Shown here piece after piece: positions 7,152 through 16,509 of a DNA stretch of 64,000 nucleotides. Numbering within the stretch: the stretch's first letter is position 1; each line of letters starts with the position of its first letter. Below the pieces are notes generated by a model that saw nothing but the letters and a program-made list of their open reading frames with translations, ran no database searches and had not been told where the DNA came from. The stretch is from Streptomyces sp. ISL-10 (lineage in GTDB: Bacteria > Actinomycetota > Actinomycetes > Streptomycetales > Streptomycetaceae). The position numbers and the translations under genes are program-made. The stretch lies in assembly GCF_018614575.1 (NCBI RefSeq), contig NZ_JAGGOJ010000005.1, forward strand, positions 224,042-288,041. The letters run 5' to 3'.

Positions 7152-7901
7152 TCAGCCCGTCAGCGCCACGTCCCGGCCCGTGCCCGAGAACCGCAGCCCC
7201 TGGTCCGTCACGCCCACCTTGTCCAGCGTGATGCTCGACGGCAGGCCGTCGATCTTCAGGTCGTAGTCCACGGCCTCGCGCAGCTTCGCGTCGAAGCCCG
7301 GCAGGGGCAGCCGGGGCAGTTCCTCCGCCTTCAGCCGCACCGTGGCGCCGTCGCTCAGGCTGACCGTGCTGTACGTGCTGACCTGCCGGTCACCGAGCAG
7401 CGCCTTCACCGTGCCGGACACCGGTATGCCCGCCCCCTCCAGCAGCCCGGTGAGCGGACCTGTCACCTTGACCTGCCCCTTCGTGGCCCGCTCGGGACCG
7501 GCGTAGCCGACCGTGGCGCCCCTGGGGGCCGCCTTGGTCAGATCCGCGTACGCGATACGCGCCGAACCGTCGGCCCGGCCGGCGGTCGCGGACGAGAAGC
7601 TGCCGTCGACGCGCACGTCGCGCAGCTCGGCCTTCACCTCGGTGACATTGACCTCACGGCCGCCCGCGGTGGCCGTTATGCCGGCGAGGCTCACATCGAC
7701 CTCGTCCAGCTCCTTGCCCATCACCTGGGTGAGGAACGGGAAGCCGCCGATCGACACCTCCGGCGTCGACGCCAGGCCCTGACTGCTTTTGATCCTGTCG
7801 GCCGCCTCGGACTCGGCCAGATTGACCGCCAGCCGGTCGGCGGCGACGAAAAGGCCGCCGAGGACCACGGCCACGATCAGCAGTATTCGCAGTGCTCGCA
7901 T
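7152..7901 (-). CDS. LmeA-like lipid-binding secreted protein (DUF2993)
   Basis: 249 residues from the ATG at 7901, with an N-terminal membrane/signal helix (RILLIVAVVLGGLFVAADRL, residues 4-23) and then a beta-rich domain containing GFPFLTQVMGKELDEVDVS (DUF2993). In mycobacteria LmeA is a periplasmic phospholipid-binding protein needed for mannan elongation. The protein ends in GTGRDVALTG, as is common in this family. Other possible starts up to 39 codons upstream lack the signal helix at the N-terminus and were rejected. A monocistronic layout is likely; a hairpin follows. The exact lipid in Streptomyces is unknown. Confidence 0.85.
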   Translation of the reverse strand: MRALRILLIVAVVLGGLFVAADRLAVNLAESEAADRIKSSQGLASTPEVSIGGFPFLTQVMGKELDEVDVSLAGITATAGGREVNVTEVKAELRDVRVDGSFSSATAGRADGSARIAYADLTKAAPRGATVGYAGPERATKGQVKVTGPLTGLLEGAGIPVSGTVKALLGDRQVSTYSTVSLSDGATVRLKAEELPRLPLPGFDAKLREAVDYDLKIDGLPSSITLDKVGVTDQGLRFSGTGRDVALTG

Positions 7902-8070
7902 TGCTCGGTGTCCCCCACCCTGTCCCTGGCCCTGTCCTGTCGGCCCCCGGTCGCCCACGGGCGTGAATCGGTCCGGACGACGCCGTCTGCACATTGATCG
8001 ACGTCCGGGACCCGGCAAAGGTTCCGCCGCGCACCCGAACCGCCGGGCCTGCCGCGTACCAGGACGGTGC

Positions 8071-9195
8071 TCAGACCAGTGCGCGGCCGAGCAGGTACAC
8101 CGCGGGGGCCGCGGCCGTCAGCGGCAGCGCCACTCCCGCCGTCATGTGCACGAAACGGGACGGGTAGTCGTAGCTCGCCACCCGCAGGCCGATCAGCGCA
8201 CAGGCGCCGGAGGCGAACCCGAGCAGCGCGCCCGCGGACCCCACGCCGGTCGGCCCGCCGACGGCGATGCCCGCCCCGGCGGCGGCCGACAGCGACACCA
8301 CCACGGAGACCACGCCCGGCAGCGGCAGCGCACGGGCGACGGCGGCCACGGCGACGGCGATCGCGCCGACCGTCACCGCGTCGGGCGAGGCGGCGAGAAA
8401 TCCCGTGGCCAGGATCGCCAGCGCCGCCGACGCGACCGTCGCCATCAGCCCGGACATCCTCTCGTCCGCGCTGGCGTGGCTGCGCAGTTGCAGCACGAGG
8501 GTGAGCAGCACCCACACCCCGAGCGTGCCGATGATCGCGGCCGGGGCGTTGTCCCTGCCGACCGCGAGCAGCGCTGCATCGGCGGCCAGTCCGCCCGCGA
8601 AGGCCAGGGCGATGCCCTGCCGGGCGGGCCACATGCCGTTCAGCCGGAACCAGCCGGCCGCGGTGACCGCCTGGAGCAGCACGAGCGGCACGAGCAGCGC
8701 GTACGTGCCGAGGGCCGCGCCGCCGGCGACCAGCAGACCGAGCACGGCGGTCAGCCCTGCGGGCTGCACACCGGGGGCGATGATCGGCGAGCGCCCCTCG
8801 GCGCGGGCCCGCTGCGCCGCCGTGAGCCGCGTCTGCGCACCGTTCTCGGGCGCGGCCTCGGCATCGGGAGCGGGAGGAGCGGAAGTGGAAGCGGTCGGAG
8901 CGCCATGTGGCCCGTTCTCGGGCGGCAGCGCGGCCGCCGTGGCGTGCTGCGGCGGCGGGCCGGCGGCGTCCGCCGCTGCGTGGGGCTGCACGACCGGCTG
9001 GTACTGGGTGTCCCAGGTGTCGCCCTGCCAGGTCTGCGTCGCACCGGCGTCCTGGTAGGGCTGCTGCGCGTACGCGTCCTGGTGGCCCTGGTACGGCTCC
9101 GGTTGCTGTTGCTGTTGCGGTTGCTGTTGCGGCTGCTGCCCGTACGGCTCGTACGTCCCGTAGGAGCCGTACGGATACTGCTGATCGCTGCTCAT
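8071..9195 (-). CDS. Polytopic membrane protein with Gln/Tyr/Pro-rich N-terminus
   Basis: 374 residues. Residues 1-130 are low-complexity and cytosolic, starting MSSDQQYPYGSYGTYEPYG with a run of glutamines. Residues 150-374 hold about eight membrane helices (for example LGLLVAGGAALGTYALLVPL and AIIGTLGVWVLLTLVLQL). No family is recognised; the N-terminus resembles the disordered PYG-rich tails of many Streptomyces membrane proteins. It starts 10 bases after the MoaD-like stop, with GGAGGG overlapping that gene's end, so both are likely one transcript. Function unknown. Confidence 0.8.
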   Translation of the reverse strand: MSSDQQYPYGSYGTYEPYGQQPQQQPQQQQQPEPYQGHQDAYAQQPYQDAGATQTWQGDTWDTQYQPVVQPHAAADAAGPPPQHATAAALPPENGPHGAPTASTSAPPAPDAEAAPENGAQTRLTAAQRARAEGRSPIIAPGVQPAGLTAVLGLLVAGGAALGTYALLVPLVLLQAVTAAGWFRLNGMWPARQGIALAFAGGLAADAALLAVGRDNAPAAIIGTLGVWVLLTLVLQLRSHASADERMSGLMATVASAALAILATGFLAASPDAVTVGAIAVAVAAVARALPLPGVVSVVVSLSAAAGAGIAVGGPTGVGSAGALLGFASGACALIGLRVASYDYPSRFVHMTAGVALPLTAAAPAVYLLGRALV

Positions 9196-9205
9196 GCTGT
9201 GCGGT

Positions 9206-9460
9206 TCACCCTCCTGCGAACGGCGGGAGCACCTCGACCGTGCCGCCCTCGGCAAGCCGTACGGTCTCATGGCTCCGGGTCCCGACGGGGTCACCGTCGA
9301 CGAGGAACGAACACCGACGGAGTACCTGGGTCAGCTCGCCCGGGTGCCGTTCGCGCACGGCGTCGAGCGCCTCGGCGAGCGTCCCCGCGGTGTACGGCTC
9401 CTCCGCGACGCCGGCCGCCGCCTTGGCCGCTGCCCAGTAGCGGATGGTCCCCGCTGCCAT
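9206..9460 (-). CDS. MoaD/ThiS-family sulfur carrier
   Basis: 84 residues with a ubiquitin-like fold pattern (GTIRYWAAAKAAAG at the start) and ending PPFAGG. The terminal Gly-Gly is the residue pair that is adenylated and turned into a thiocarboxylate in MoaD/ThiS proteins. The ATG at 9460 has AGGAG at 8 bases. No moaE, moeB or thi genes are beside it, so its acceptor (molybdopterin, thiamine, or a protein target) cannot be named from context. It lies upstream of the membrane protein and probably shares its transcript. Confidence 0.88.
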   Translation of the reverse strand: MAAGTIRYWAAAKAAAGVAEEPYTAGTLAEALDAVRERHPGELTQVLRRCSFLVDGDPVGTRSHETVRLAEGGTVEVLPPFAGG

Positions 9461-9530
9461 AGCGGCACTCCTCTCATTCGTGTCGCGCCGCTCTCCATCA
9501 TGGGTCATGCGCCGAGCTCTCCATCATGGA

Positions 9531-10343
9531 TCATGTCCCGAGCAGCCAGTCCGCCAGGCGGACGAGCAACGCCTCGTCGGCGGCGTTCTCGGCGTGGCCC
9601 ATGCCCACTTCCAGCCACAGTTCGGCCGATCCTCCCGTCGCCGCGGCCGCCAGCATGCGCGGGTGGTCGAGCGGGAAGTACGGGTCGCGGTCGCCGTGGA
9701 CGATCAGCAGCGGAGTCGGTGCGATCAAGGGGACGGCCTCGACCGGGGACAGCGGGACGGGGTCCCAGCTCTCGGGGTGGATACGGGTGCGGAAACCGTA
9801 GCGGCCCACCAGCCGGCCGACCGGGCGTGAGACGACCCAATGGAGACGGCGCATCGGGGCCGTACCCCGGTAGTACCAGCGGGCGGGGGCGCTCACGGCG
9901 GCCACCGCGTCGGTCCGCGCTTCCATGCGCCCCCCGTGCTTCTCCGCTTTCTCGGCGCTGTGCGCCGCTTCTTTCTCCGCCCTCTCCGCGCTGTGCGCCC
10001 CGTACATCGCCGCATGGCGCAGGACGACGGAGCCGCCCATGGAGAAGCCGACCGTCACCACCCTGGCGTAGCCGAGCGAGCGGGCCCACTCCACCGCGGC
10101 GACCAGGTCGAGCACCTCACGGTCGCCCACGGTCGAACGCCCTCCGGAGCGGCCGTGCCCACGGAACGAGAAGGTCACCACCCCCGCCCGCCGCGCGAGG
10201 ACCCCGGCCGCGCGCCGCACCGCGGGCCGGTCGACGGAGCCGGTGAAACCGTGTGCGACCACGATCGCCGTCGTGGCCGGACCGGCCGTGCACGGTTCGT
10301 GGAGTGCCTCGATGGGCACCCCGTCACGGGCGCGCAGTGTCAC
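9531..10343 (-). CDS. Alpha/beta hydrolase
   Basis: 270 residues with the hydrolase fold: an oxyanion region (VVAHGFTGS, about residues 28-36), the nucleophile elbow GFSMGG (about 98-103), Asp in HGDRDPYFPLDHP (about 219-231) and a catalytic His in VGMGHAENA. It is a soluble serine hydrolase with unknown substrate, most like lysophospholipase or peptidase-type S9/YqkD proteins. An AEKEAAHSAEKAEK insertion after residue 115, encoded by imperfect repeats, is probably a surface loop. The GTG at 10343 is the best start but has no clear ribosome site, so translation may be leaderless. Confidence 0.85.
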   Translation of the reverse strand: MTLRARDGVPIEALHEPCTAGPATTAIVVAHGFTGSVDRPAVRRAAGVLARRAGVVTFSFRGHGRSGGRSTVGDREVLDLVAAVEWARSLGYARVVTVGFSMGGSVVLRHAAMYGAHSAERAEKEAAHSAEKAEKHGGRMEARTDAVAAVSAPARWYYRGTAPMRRLHWVVSRPVGRLVGRYGFRTRIHPESWDPVPLSPVEAVPLIAPTPLLIVHGDRDPYFPLDHPRMLAAAATGGSAELWLEVGMGHAENAADEALLVRLADWLLGT

Positions 10344-10464
10344 GCGCCGGGGGCCGGGCGGGGACGCGGATGTGTCCGCCGGGACGGGAGTCGATCGTGG
10401 AAAAGTCCACAGTATGAAATCGGCCCTCTTCCGTGGAACTCATGTGGGCTATTCTGCTGGGCAG

Positions 10465-10497
10465 AGGATCCGGGCAATGCCGCCCCCGGGTCCTTTT
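10465..10497 (+). terminator. Intrinsic-terminator-like hairpin in glnR upstream region
   Basis: A 10-bp stem (10465-10474 with 10485-10494, one G-T pair) with a 10-base loop is followed by TTTTGTGTTT. On the plus strand this looks like a genuine intrinsic terminator, yet no plus-strand gene ends here. It lies 123 bases before the uORF and 215 bases before glnR, so it could be an attenuator or the end of a short RNA. Confidence 0.5.
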
Positions 10498-10619
10498 GTG
10501 TTTCCGACCGTTGTTACGGCCGGGTGAACGCAGACTCACAAGGCTCTCTGGCGCGAGGGAGCCGCCGTACGAAGCAGTGCCGCACGCGTCCTCGCAGGGA
10601 CCGAGGAGGAACCGACGTC

Positions 10620-10715
10620 ATGGACGAGCGAACCGAGCACCGAACCGAGCACCGATCCGAGCACCGATCCGTATACGTGGACCGCAAGGCGATCCAGGCG
10701 GGTGGAATCCGATGA
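10620..10715 (+). CDS. 31-residue uORF coupled to glnR
   Basis: The ATG at 10620 is preceded by GAGGA at about 9 bases. The frame runs 31 codons and its TGA overlaps the glnR ATG by 4 bases (ATGA). The peptide starts [17 protein letters not shown], encoded by a 12-base unit repeated about three times, and is hydrophilic and basic/acidic. Coupling suggests its translation sets glnR translation. It may be a real peptide or just a coupling device. I know of no named homologue. Confidence 0.6.
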   Translation: MDERTEHRTEHRSEHRSVYVDRKAIQAGGIR

Positions 10716-11491
10716 GCTCTCTGCTGCTCCTCACCAATGCTCTCCAGCCGTCGACGGAGGTGCTCCCCGCCCTCGGCCTGCTGCTGCACAACGTACGGGT
10801 GGCCCCCGCCGAGGGCCCGGCCCTCGTCGACACCCCGGGTGCCGACGTGATCCTGGTGGACGGCCGCCGCGACCTGCCGCAGGTGCGTTCCCTGTGCCAG
10901 CTGCTGCGCTCCACCGGGCCGGGCTGCCCGCTGATCCTCGTCGTCACCGAGGGCGGGCTGGCCGCCGTCACCGCCGACTGGGGCATCGACGACGTCCTGC
11001 TCGACACCGCGGGCCCCGCCGAGGTCGAGGCGCGGCTGCGGCTCGCGACGGGCCGCCAGCAGATCACCTCCGACGACTCCCCCATGGAGATCCGCAACGG
11101 CGATCTGTCGGTGGACGAGGCGACGTACAGCGCCAAGCTGAAGGGGCGGGTCCTGGACCTGACCTTCAAGGAGTTCGAGCTCCTCAAATACCTGGCCCAG
11201 CACCCGGGCCGGGTCTTCACCCGCGCCCAGCTGCTCCAGGAGGTCTGGGGCTACGACTACTTCGGCGGCACGCGCACGGTCGACGTCCACGTGCGGCGGC
11301 TGCGCGCCAAGCTCGGTCCCGAGCACGAGTCCCTGATCGGAACCGTACGGAACGTGGGCTACCGCTTCGTCGCCCCGGAGAAGGTCGAACGCGCTGCCGA
11401 AGAGGCCAAGGCGAAGGCCGCCGTGGCCGTCGCCCAGACGGAGGACGCCCCTGAAGTGGAGGAAGCGGCCGTCCGCCCTGCCCAGAGGTAG
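10712..11491 (+). CDS. glnR: Global nitrogen regulator GlnR
   Basis: 259 residues of the OmpR/PhoB-type response regulator family. The receiver domain (1-115) is atypical: the usual acidic pocket is reduced and the Asp50 region is [10 protein letters not shown], matching GlnR, which acts without a partner kinase. The C-terminal winged helix (about 128-225) has [20 protein letters not shown] and [14 protein letters not shown]. GlnR activates glnA, amtB and nitrate/nitrite genes on nitrogen limitation in Streptomyces. The extended Glu/Ala-rich tail is also typical. It is translationally coupled to the 31-codon uORF. The next gene, a LacI regulator, begins 25 bases later, and nothing seen separates them. 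Confidence 0.95.
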   Translation: MSSLLLLTNALQPSTEVLPALGLLLHNVRVAPAEGPALVDTPGADVILVDGRRDLPQVRSLCQLLRSTGPGCPLILVVTEGGLAAVTADWGIDDVLLDTAGPAEVEARLRLATGRQQITSDDSPMEIRNGDLSVDEATYSAKLKGRVLDLTFKEFELLKYLAQHPGRVFTRAQLLQEVWGYDYFGGTRTVDVHVRRLRAKLGPEHESLIGTVRNVGYRFVAPEKVERAAEEAKAKAAVAVAQTEDAPEVEEAAVRPAQR

Positions 11492-11515
11492 GTCACCCCG
11501 CGTAGACTGCGCGCC

Positions 11516-12538
11516 GTGGCCAAGGTGACGCGGGACGACGTAGCAAGACTGGCGGGTACTTCGACCGCCGTTGTCAGCTACGTCATCAACAACGGACCCC
11601 GGCCGGTCGCCCCGGCCACGCGCGAGCGGGTTCTCGCAGCGATCAAGGAGCTGGGCTACCGGCCGGACAGGGTCGCGCAGGCGATGGCCTCGCGGCGGAC
11701 GGACCTCATAGGCATGATCGTGCCGGACGCCCGGCAGCCGTTCTTCGCCGAAATGGCGCATGCGGTCGAACAGGCCGCGGCCGAGCGCGGAAAAATGGTG
11801 CTCGTCGGCAATTCGGACTACCGCGACGAGCGCGAGGTCCACTATCTGCGGGCGTTCCTCGGAATGCGCGTCTCGGGATTGATCCTGGTCAGCCAGGGCA
11901 TGAGCGAGCGGGCCGCGGCCGAGATCGAGGCGTGGGACGCGAGGGTCGTGCTGCTGCACGAGCGGCCCGAGGCGATCGACGACGTCGCGGTCGTGACGGA
12001 CGACATCGGCGGTGCGCAGCTCGCGACGCGGCATCTGCTGGAGCACGGCCACGAGTACGTCGCCTGTCTCGGCGGTGTCGAGTCGACCCCCGCGATCGGC
12101 GACCCGGTCGCCGACCACGTCGAGGGCTGGCGCCGTGCGATGAAGGAGTCCGGGCGCTCGACGGACGGCCGGCTCTTCGAGGCGCCGTACAACCGCTACG
12201 ACGCCTACCGGATCGCGCTGCAGATCCTGTCGGGGCCGAACCGGCCCCCGGCGATCTTCTGCTCGACGGACGACCAGGCCTTCGGCGTGCTGCGGGCGGC
12301 GCGGGAGCTGCGGATCGACGTACCGGGCGAGCTGGCGGTGGCCGGCTTCGACGACGTGAAGGAAGCGGCGCTGACGGATCCGCCGCTGACGACGATCTCC
12401 TCGGACCGGCCGGCGATGGCCCGCGCCGCGGTGGACCTGGTCCTGGACGACGGCCTGCGGGTGGCGGGCTCGCGCCGCGAACGCGTGAAGCTCTTCCCCT
12501 CGGGCCTGGTCATCCGCCGCTCCTGCGGCTGCGGCTGA
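11516..12538 (+). CDS. LacI-family transcriptional regulator
   Basis: 340 residues from the GTG at 11516. The N-terminal helix-turn-helix is [20 protein letters not shown] (residues 4-23), followed by a hinge helix and a periplasmic-binding-protein-like effector domain (64-340) with the typical closing segment [10 protein letters not shown]. The protein ends RRSCGCG. The effector is probably a sugar but no transport or catabolic operon adjoins, so the target is unknown. It follows glnR by 25 bases on the same strand and may be co-transcribed. The same neighbour pair is found in S. coelicolor as I recall it. Confidence 0.9.
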   Translation: MAKVTRDDVARLAGTSTAVVSYVINNGPRPVAPATRERVLAAIKELGYRPDRVAQAMASRRTDLIGMIVPDARQPFFAEMAHAVEQAAAERGKMVLVGNSDYRDEREVHYLRAFLGMRVSGLILVSQGMSERAAAEIEAWDARVVLLHERPEAIDDVAVVTDDIGGAQLATRHLLEHGHEYVACLGGVESTPAIGDPVADHVEGWRRAMKESGRSTDGRLFEAPYNRYDAYRIALQILSGPNRPPAIFCSTDDQAFGVLRAARELRIDVPGELAVAGFDDVKEAALTDPPLTTISSDRPAMARAAVDLVLDDGLRVAGSRRERVKLFPSGLVIRRSCGCG

Positions 12539-12721
12539 CGCGCGGGCGCGTCGCCCTCGGTGAGGCCGCGCCCCCGGCGGCCGTGGCTGCGCCCCAGGGG
12601 CCACGCACCGCCGGAGCGCGCCGCCCCTGGTGTGGCTGCCCCGAGCGCCATACACCCCGCCGGGGTGCGCAGCCGTGGCGTGGCTGCCCTGCCGAGCGCC
12701 ATGCACCCGCGGGGGTGCCGC

Positions 12722-12797
12722 CCCCGGACCCCGCGCCTCAAACGCCGGCGAGGCCGCAACGAACCCGCAACCCCCACGCCGACAGACGAGCAGGGAG
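12722..12797 (+). repeat. 76-bp direct repeat, copy 1
   Basis: Includes GCCTCAAACGCCGGCGAGGC, a partial palindrome. It is repeated at 12963-13038 with a single base difference. The reverse complement of this core matches the repeats at 32865-32961 except for a few bases (GGCTCTTGAGGC there), so it is a dispersed intergenic element. Confidence 0.85.
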
Positions 12798-12962
12798 AGC
12801 ACCCCGCCCCACGTCGGCGAGCGGGCCACGAAGGGGCCCGGCCCGCCCAGCCCACCGCGGCGGGACGACCCCTGCCGCCCCGCGGCCGGGAAGACGCCCG
12901 GCCCACCACGCGCCACCGGGCGTAGCTACGCCCCCGCACACCATGCACCCGCCGGGGTGCCA

Positions 12963-13038
12963 CCCCGGACCCCGCGCCTCAAACGCCGGCGAGGCCGCAA
13001 CGAACCCGCACCCCCCACGCCGACAGACGAGCAGGGAG
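12963..13038 (+). repeat. 76-bp direct repeat, copy 2
   Basis: The second copy of the element at 12722-12797, 241 bases downstream in the same orientation. The flanks also share GCACCC/GGGGTGCC palindromes. Confidence 0.85.
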
Positions 13039-13266
13039 GGAACCCGCAACCGCACACGCCCGCGGGCTGCAACCGGCCTGGGCGGCGGCCGGGCAGGCCC
13101 ACTGCCAGGCAGGGCACGGCTCATCCGCCACACCAGGGCCGCTGTCCGGCAGAAGCGGGCAGGGGCCGGGGCGGATCGACAGCCTCATGTCGGGCATACA
13201 CGGTTCTGTCGGGCTTCTCAGCGCCGCCTCAGACTCCTCTCATCCGCACCCCCGACAGTCGTTTCC

Positions 13267-14298
13267 ATGAGCGACCACTACCGCCGAAGCGGCGACGAGG
13301 GAACCCACCACCACCCCGGCCTTTACCCGCCGCCCCCGCCCCAGGGGCCGCCGGTCACCGTGTGGCCGGGGGGCGGTGGGGCGGCGTACCACCCGCCCAT
13401 CGGTGACGCGCCTGCGACGCACCGGGCCCGGGCCAAGCGACCCGTCGCGCTCATCGCCGCCGTCGCGATCGCCGCCGCGGCCGTCGGCGGCGGCGCCTCC
13501 GCGCTCGTCGGGCAGCTCACGGACGGTGGCAGCAGCAGCACCGGCTCCGGCTCCGTCGCCGCGGGCACCAACCTCTCGCAGACCAGCAAGGGCACCGTCG
13601 CCGGCGTCGCCCAGGCCGTCTCGCCGAGCATCGTCGAGATCAATGCCACCTCCGCCGCCGGACAGTCCACCGGCTCCGGCGTGATCATCACCTCCGGCGG
13701 CGAGATCGTCACCAACAACCACGTCGTCTCCGGAGCCGACAGCATCAAGGTGCGGCTCAGCGACGGCAAGACGTACACCGCCGAGATCGTCGGTACGGAT
13801 CCCGACAAGGATCTGGCCCTCATCGAGCTGCGCGGCGCGTCCGGGCTGAAGGCCGCCACCCTCGGCGATTCCGGCGCCGTCAAGGTCGGCGAGGAGGTCG
13901 TGGCGATCGGGTCCCCCGAGGGTCTGACCGGCACCGTCACCAGCGGCATCGTCTCCGCGCTCGACCGTGACGTGACGGTCGCCAAGCAGGACGACCAGGA
14001 GCGGCAGGACCCCCGCCAGAACTGGCCCTTCGAGTTCGGCGGGCAGCAGTTCAACGGCGACACCGGCGACTCGAGGACCACCTACAAGGCCATCCAGACC
14101 GACGCCTCCCTCAATCCCGGCAACTCCGGCGGCGCGCTGATCAACATGAACGGCGAGATCATCGGCATCAACTCCGCGATGTACTCGCCCAGTTCGGCCA
14201 CCGGCTCCACCGCCGGCAGCGTCGGTCTCGGCTTCGCCATCCCCATCGACACGGTCAAGGCCGACCTGGACAGTCTGCGCTCCGGCGGGGACAACTGA
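13267..14298 (+). CDS. Membrane-anchored HtrA/DegP-type serine protease without PDZ domain
   Basis: 343 residues: a His/Pro/Gly-rich cytosolic tail (1-56), a membrane helix (58-82), a linker, then a trypsin-like domain. The catalytic triad is visible as His152 (TNNHVV), Asp182 (DKDLALIEL) and Ser287 (GNSGG). The protein stops about 50 residues after the serine, so the PDZ domain of standard HtrA proteins is missing. It acts outside the membrane on misfolded or secreted proteins. A two-component system starts 20 bases downstream; similar protease/two-component neighbourhoods respond to secretion stress, which is the inferred role. Confidence 0.9.
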   Translation: MSDHYRRSGDEGTHHHPGLYPPPPPQGPPVTVWPGGGGAAYHPPIGDAPATHRARAKRPVALIAAVAIAAAAVGGGASALVGQLTDGGSSSTGSGSVAAGTNLSQTSKGTVAGVAQAVSPSIVEINATSAAGQSTGSGVIITSGGEIVTNNHVVSGADSIKVRLSDGKTYTAEIVGTDPDKDLALIELRGASGLKAATLGDSGAVKVGEEVVAIGSPEGLTGTVTSGIVSALDRDVTVAKQDDQERQDPRQNWPFEFGGQQFNGDTGDSRTTYKAIQTDASLNPGNSGGALINMNGEIIGINSAMYSPSSATGSTAGSVGLGFAIPIDTVKADLDSLRSGGDN

Positions 14299-14318
14299 TC
14301 GCGTGCGAGGCTGGGTCC

Positions 14319-15032
14319 ATGACTGAAGGCGACCGCATCCTCATCGTCGACGACGAGCCCGCCGTGCGCGAGGCGCTGCAGCGCTCCCTCGCCTTCGAGG
14401 GGTACGGCACCGAGGTCGCCGTCGACGGCGTCGACGCTCTCGCCAAGGTGGAGGCGTACGCCCCCGACCTGATCGTCCTCGACATCCAGATGCCCCGGAT
14501 GGACGGCCTGACCGCTGCCCGCCGGCTGCGGTCCGCCGGGTCCCGGGTGCCGATCCTGATGCTGACGGCCCGCGACACCGTCGGCGACCGCGTCACGGGG
14601 CTCGACGCCGGCGCCGACGACTACCTGGTCAAGCCGTTCGAGCTGGACGAGCTGTTCGCGCGGATCCGGGCGCTGCTGCGGCGCAGCTCGTACGCGGCGG
14701 CGACCGGGGCCGCAGCCGAGGAGGACGTGCTGTCGTTCGCCGACCTGCGCATGGACCCGGCGACGCGCGAGGTCACCCGTGGCACCCGTCGCGTGGAGCT
14801 GACCCGTACCGAGTTCACGCTCCTGGAGCTGTTCCTGGCCCATCCGCGCCAGGTCCTCACCCGTGAGCAGATCCTCAAGTCCGTGTGGGGCTTCGACTTC
14901 GAGCCCAGTTCCAACTCGCTGGACGTGTACGTGATGTATCTGCGGCGCAAGACGGAGGCGGCCGGTGAGCCGCGGCTGGTGCACACCGTGCGCGGCGTGG
15001 GATACGTGCTGCGGTCGGGCGGGCCGGAGTGA
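14319..15032 (+). CDS. OmpR-family response regulator
   Basis: 237 residues. The receiver domain has the acidic pair Asp11/Asp12, the phosphorylation site Asp55 (LIVLDIQMP) and the conserved Lys in [11 protein letters not shown]. The C-terminal winged helix includes [20 protein letters not shown] and [14 protein letters not shown]. It acts as a transcription regulator paired with the kinase that overlaps its stop by 4 bases. The target is unknown; the protease upstream is a reasonable candidate by position. Confidence 0.92.
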   Translation: MTEGDRILIVDDEPAVREALQRSLAFEGYGTEVAVDGVDALAKVEAYAPDLIVLDIQMPRMDGLTAARRLRSAGSRVPILMLTARDTVGDRVTGLDAGADDYLVKPFELDELFARIRALLRRSSYAAATGAAAEEDVLSFADLRMDPATREVTRGTRRVELTRTEFTLLELFLAHPRQVLTREQILKSVWGFDFEPSSNSLDVYVMYLRRKTEAAGEPRLVHTVRGVGYVLRSGGPE

Positions 15033-16495
15033 TCGCACGCCTGCGTGCCCTGCCCCTGCGCTCCCGGCTCGCTCTGCTGGTGGCGACGGCGGTCGCGGTG
15101 GCGGTCGCAGTGGTCTCCACGGTCTGCTGGGTCGTCGTGCGCGGCAAGCTGTACGACGAGGTGGACAACAAGCTGCACTCCGTCAGCGAGAACACGCCGC
15201 CGCTGCGGGCCATCGACATCGCCGCCACGCTGGGCAGCTGCGCCCGGGAGACCGCCGACCCCGCCGAGTTCCAGGGGCCGAGGTCCGACTACTACTTCCA
15301 GTTCGCCCGGGCCGACGACGACCGGCCGTGCGTCTTCGCCAAGAACTCGGCGGGCACCGTCCAGGTCACCACCGCCGACCGGGACGTGGCGCGGGCCGGT
15401 GACCCGACGGTCGAGACGTACCGCAACGGCACGGACACCGAGGGCCGGGCGGTGCGGGTGCTGACCGTCGCGGCCGTCGCGGACGGCCCGGCCGGGGGGG
15501 TCGGCGGGGTGGTCCGGGACACCGCCGTCATGTACGCGTTCCCGCTCAAGGAGATGGAGAACACGCTGCGCGAGCTGGCCCTGCTGCTGCTCGTCGTCTC
15601 CGGCATCGGGGTGTTCGGCGCGGGCGCGGCCGGCCTGTGGATCGCGCGCACGGGGCTCGCCCCCGTGGACCGGTTGACCGGCGCCGTCGAGCATGTGGCC
15701 CGCACCGAGGACCTGAGCGTGCGCATCCCGGCCGAGGGGAACGACGAGATCGCCCGGCTGTCGCGCTCGTTCAACGCGATGACCGCCGCGCTCGCCTCCT
15801 CGCGCGACCTCCAGCAGCAGCTCATCGCCGACGCCGGTCATGAACTGCGCACCCCGCTGACCTCGTTGCGGACCAATGTCGAGCTGCTGGCCCGCAGCGA
15901 CGAGACCGGACGCGCGATCCCGCCGGAAGACCGCCGGGCCCTGCTGGAGTCGGTGAAGGCGCAGATGACGGAACTGGCGTCGCTGATCGGCGATCTCCAG
16001 GAGCTGTCCCGGCCCGACAGCGGGGCCCCCGGGCGCCAGGTTGAGGTCGTGGCACTGCACGAGATCGTCGACGGCGCGCTGGAACGGGCCCGGCTGCGCG
16101 GGCCGGAGCTGACGTTCGAGGCCGCCGTCCTGCCCTGGTACGTACGCGGTGAACAGGCCGCCCTGGAACGGGCGCTGGTCAACGTGCTGGACAACGCGGT
16201 GAAGTTCTCACCGCCCGGCGGAGTCGTCCAGGTGGGTCTGCGGGACGGCGAGCTGACCGTGCGCGACCACGGGCCCGGCGTCGAGGCCGAGGAGCTCCCG
16301 CATGTCTTCGAGCGGTTCTGGCGCTCTCCGTCGGCACGGTCGCTGCCGGGGTCGGGGCTGGGCCTGTCGATCGTGGCTCGTACGGTCCGGCAGGCGGGCG
16401 GCGAGGTGGCGCTCGCACCCGCGGAGGGTGGCGGCACCGTCGCGGTGATCCGCCTGCCGGGCGCGTCGACGCCACCGCCGTCCTCGGTTCAGTAG
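15029..16495 (+). CDS. Sensor histidine kinase
   Basis: 488 residues from the GTG at 15029. Two membrane helices (about 14-36 and 183-206) frame an external sensor domain of about 145 residues that contains two cysteines (Cys71 and Cys101). A HAMP domain follows (207-258). His271 in the H box [10 protein letters not shown] is the phosphorylated residue. The ATPase domain has [18 protein letters not shown] and GSGLGLSI. It overlaps the regulator gene by 4 bases. The paired external cysteines would suit sensing of extracytoplasmic redox or folding state, which is inference. Confidence 0.92.
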   Translation: MIARLRALPLRSRLALLVATAVAVAVAVVSTVCWVVVRGKLYDEVDNKLHSVSENTPPLRAIDIAATLGSCARETADPAEFQGPRSDYYFQFARADDDRPCVFAKNSAGTVQVTTADRDVARAGDPTVETYRNGTDTEGRAVRVLTVAAVADGPAGGVGGVVRDTAVMYAFPLKEMENTLRELALLLLVVSGIGVFGAGAAGLWIARTGLAPVDRLTGAVEHVARTEDLSVRIPAEGNDEIARLSRSFNAMTAALASSRDLQQQLIADAGHELRTPLTSLRTNVELLARSDETGRAIPPEDRRALLESVKAQMTELASLIGDLQELSRPDSGAPGRQVEVVALHEIVDGALERARLRGPELTFEAAVLPWYVRGEQAALERALVNVLDNAVKFSPPGGVVQVGLRDGELTVRDHGPGVEAEELPHVFERFWRSPSARSLPGSGLGLSIVARTVRQAGGEVALAPAEGGGTVAVIRLPGASTPPPSSVQ

Positions 16496-16509
16496 AGCGG
16501 GCACGGCCC

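Larger units (their letters stand above)
12539..13266. other. Repeat-rich intergenic region, 728 bases
   Basis: No gene is supported. It contains the 76-base direct repeat listed separately and several short GC palindromes built on GCACCCGCCGGGGTGC near 12650, 12703 and 12947. It lies between the LacI regulator and the protease gene and may terminate the former. Confidence 0.6.

Noticed and set aside
10514..12916. An 800-codon minus-strand frame across glnR and the LacI gene
   Set aside because: It runs antisense through two well-identified genes and has antisense-type composition.
11932..13266. An upstream extension of the HtrA frame through the LacI gene and the repeat region
   Set aside because: The real protease starts at 13267 with the cytosolic tail typical of the family; the rest is frame run-through.
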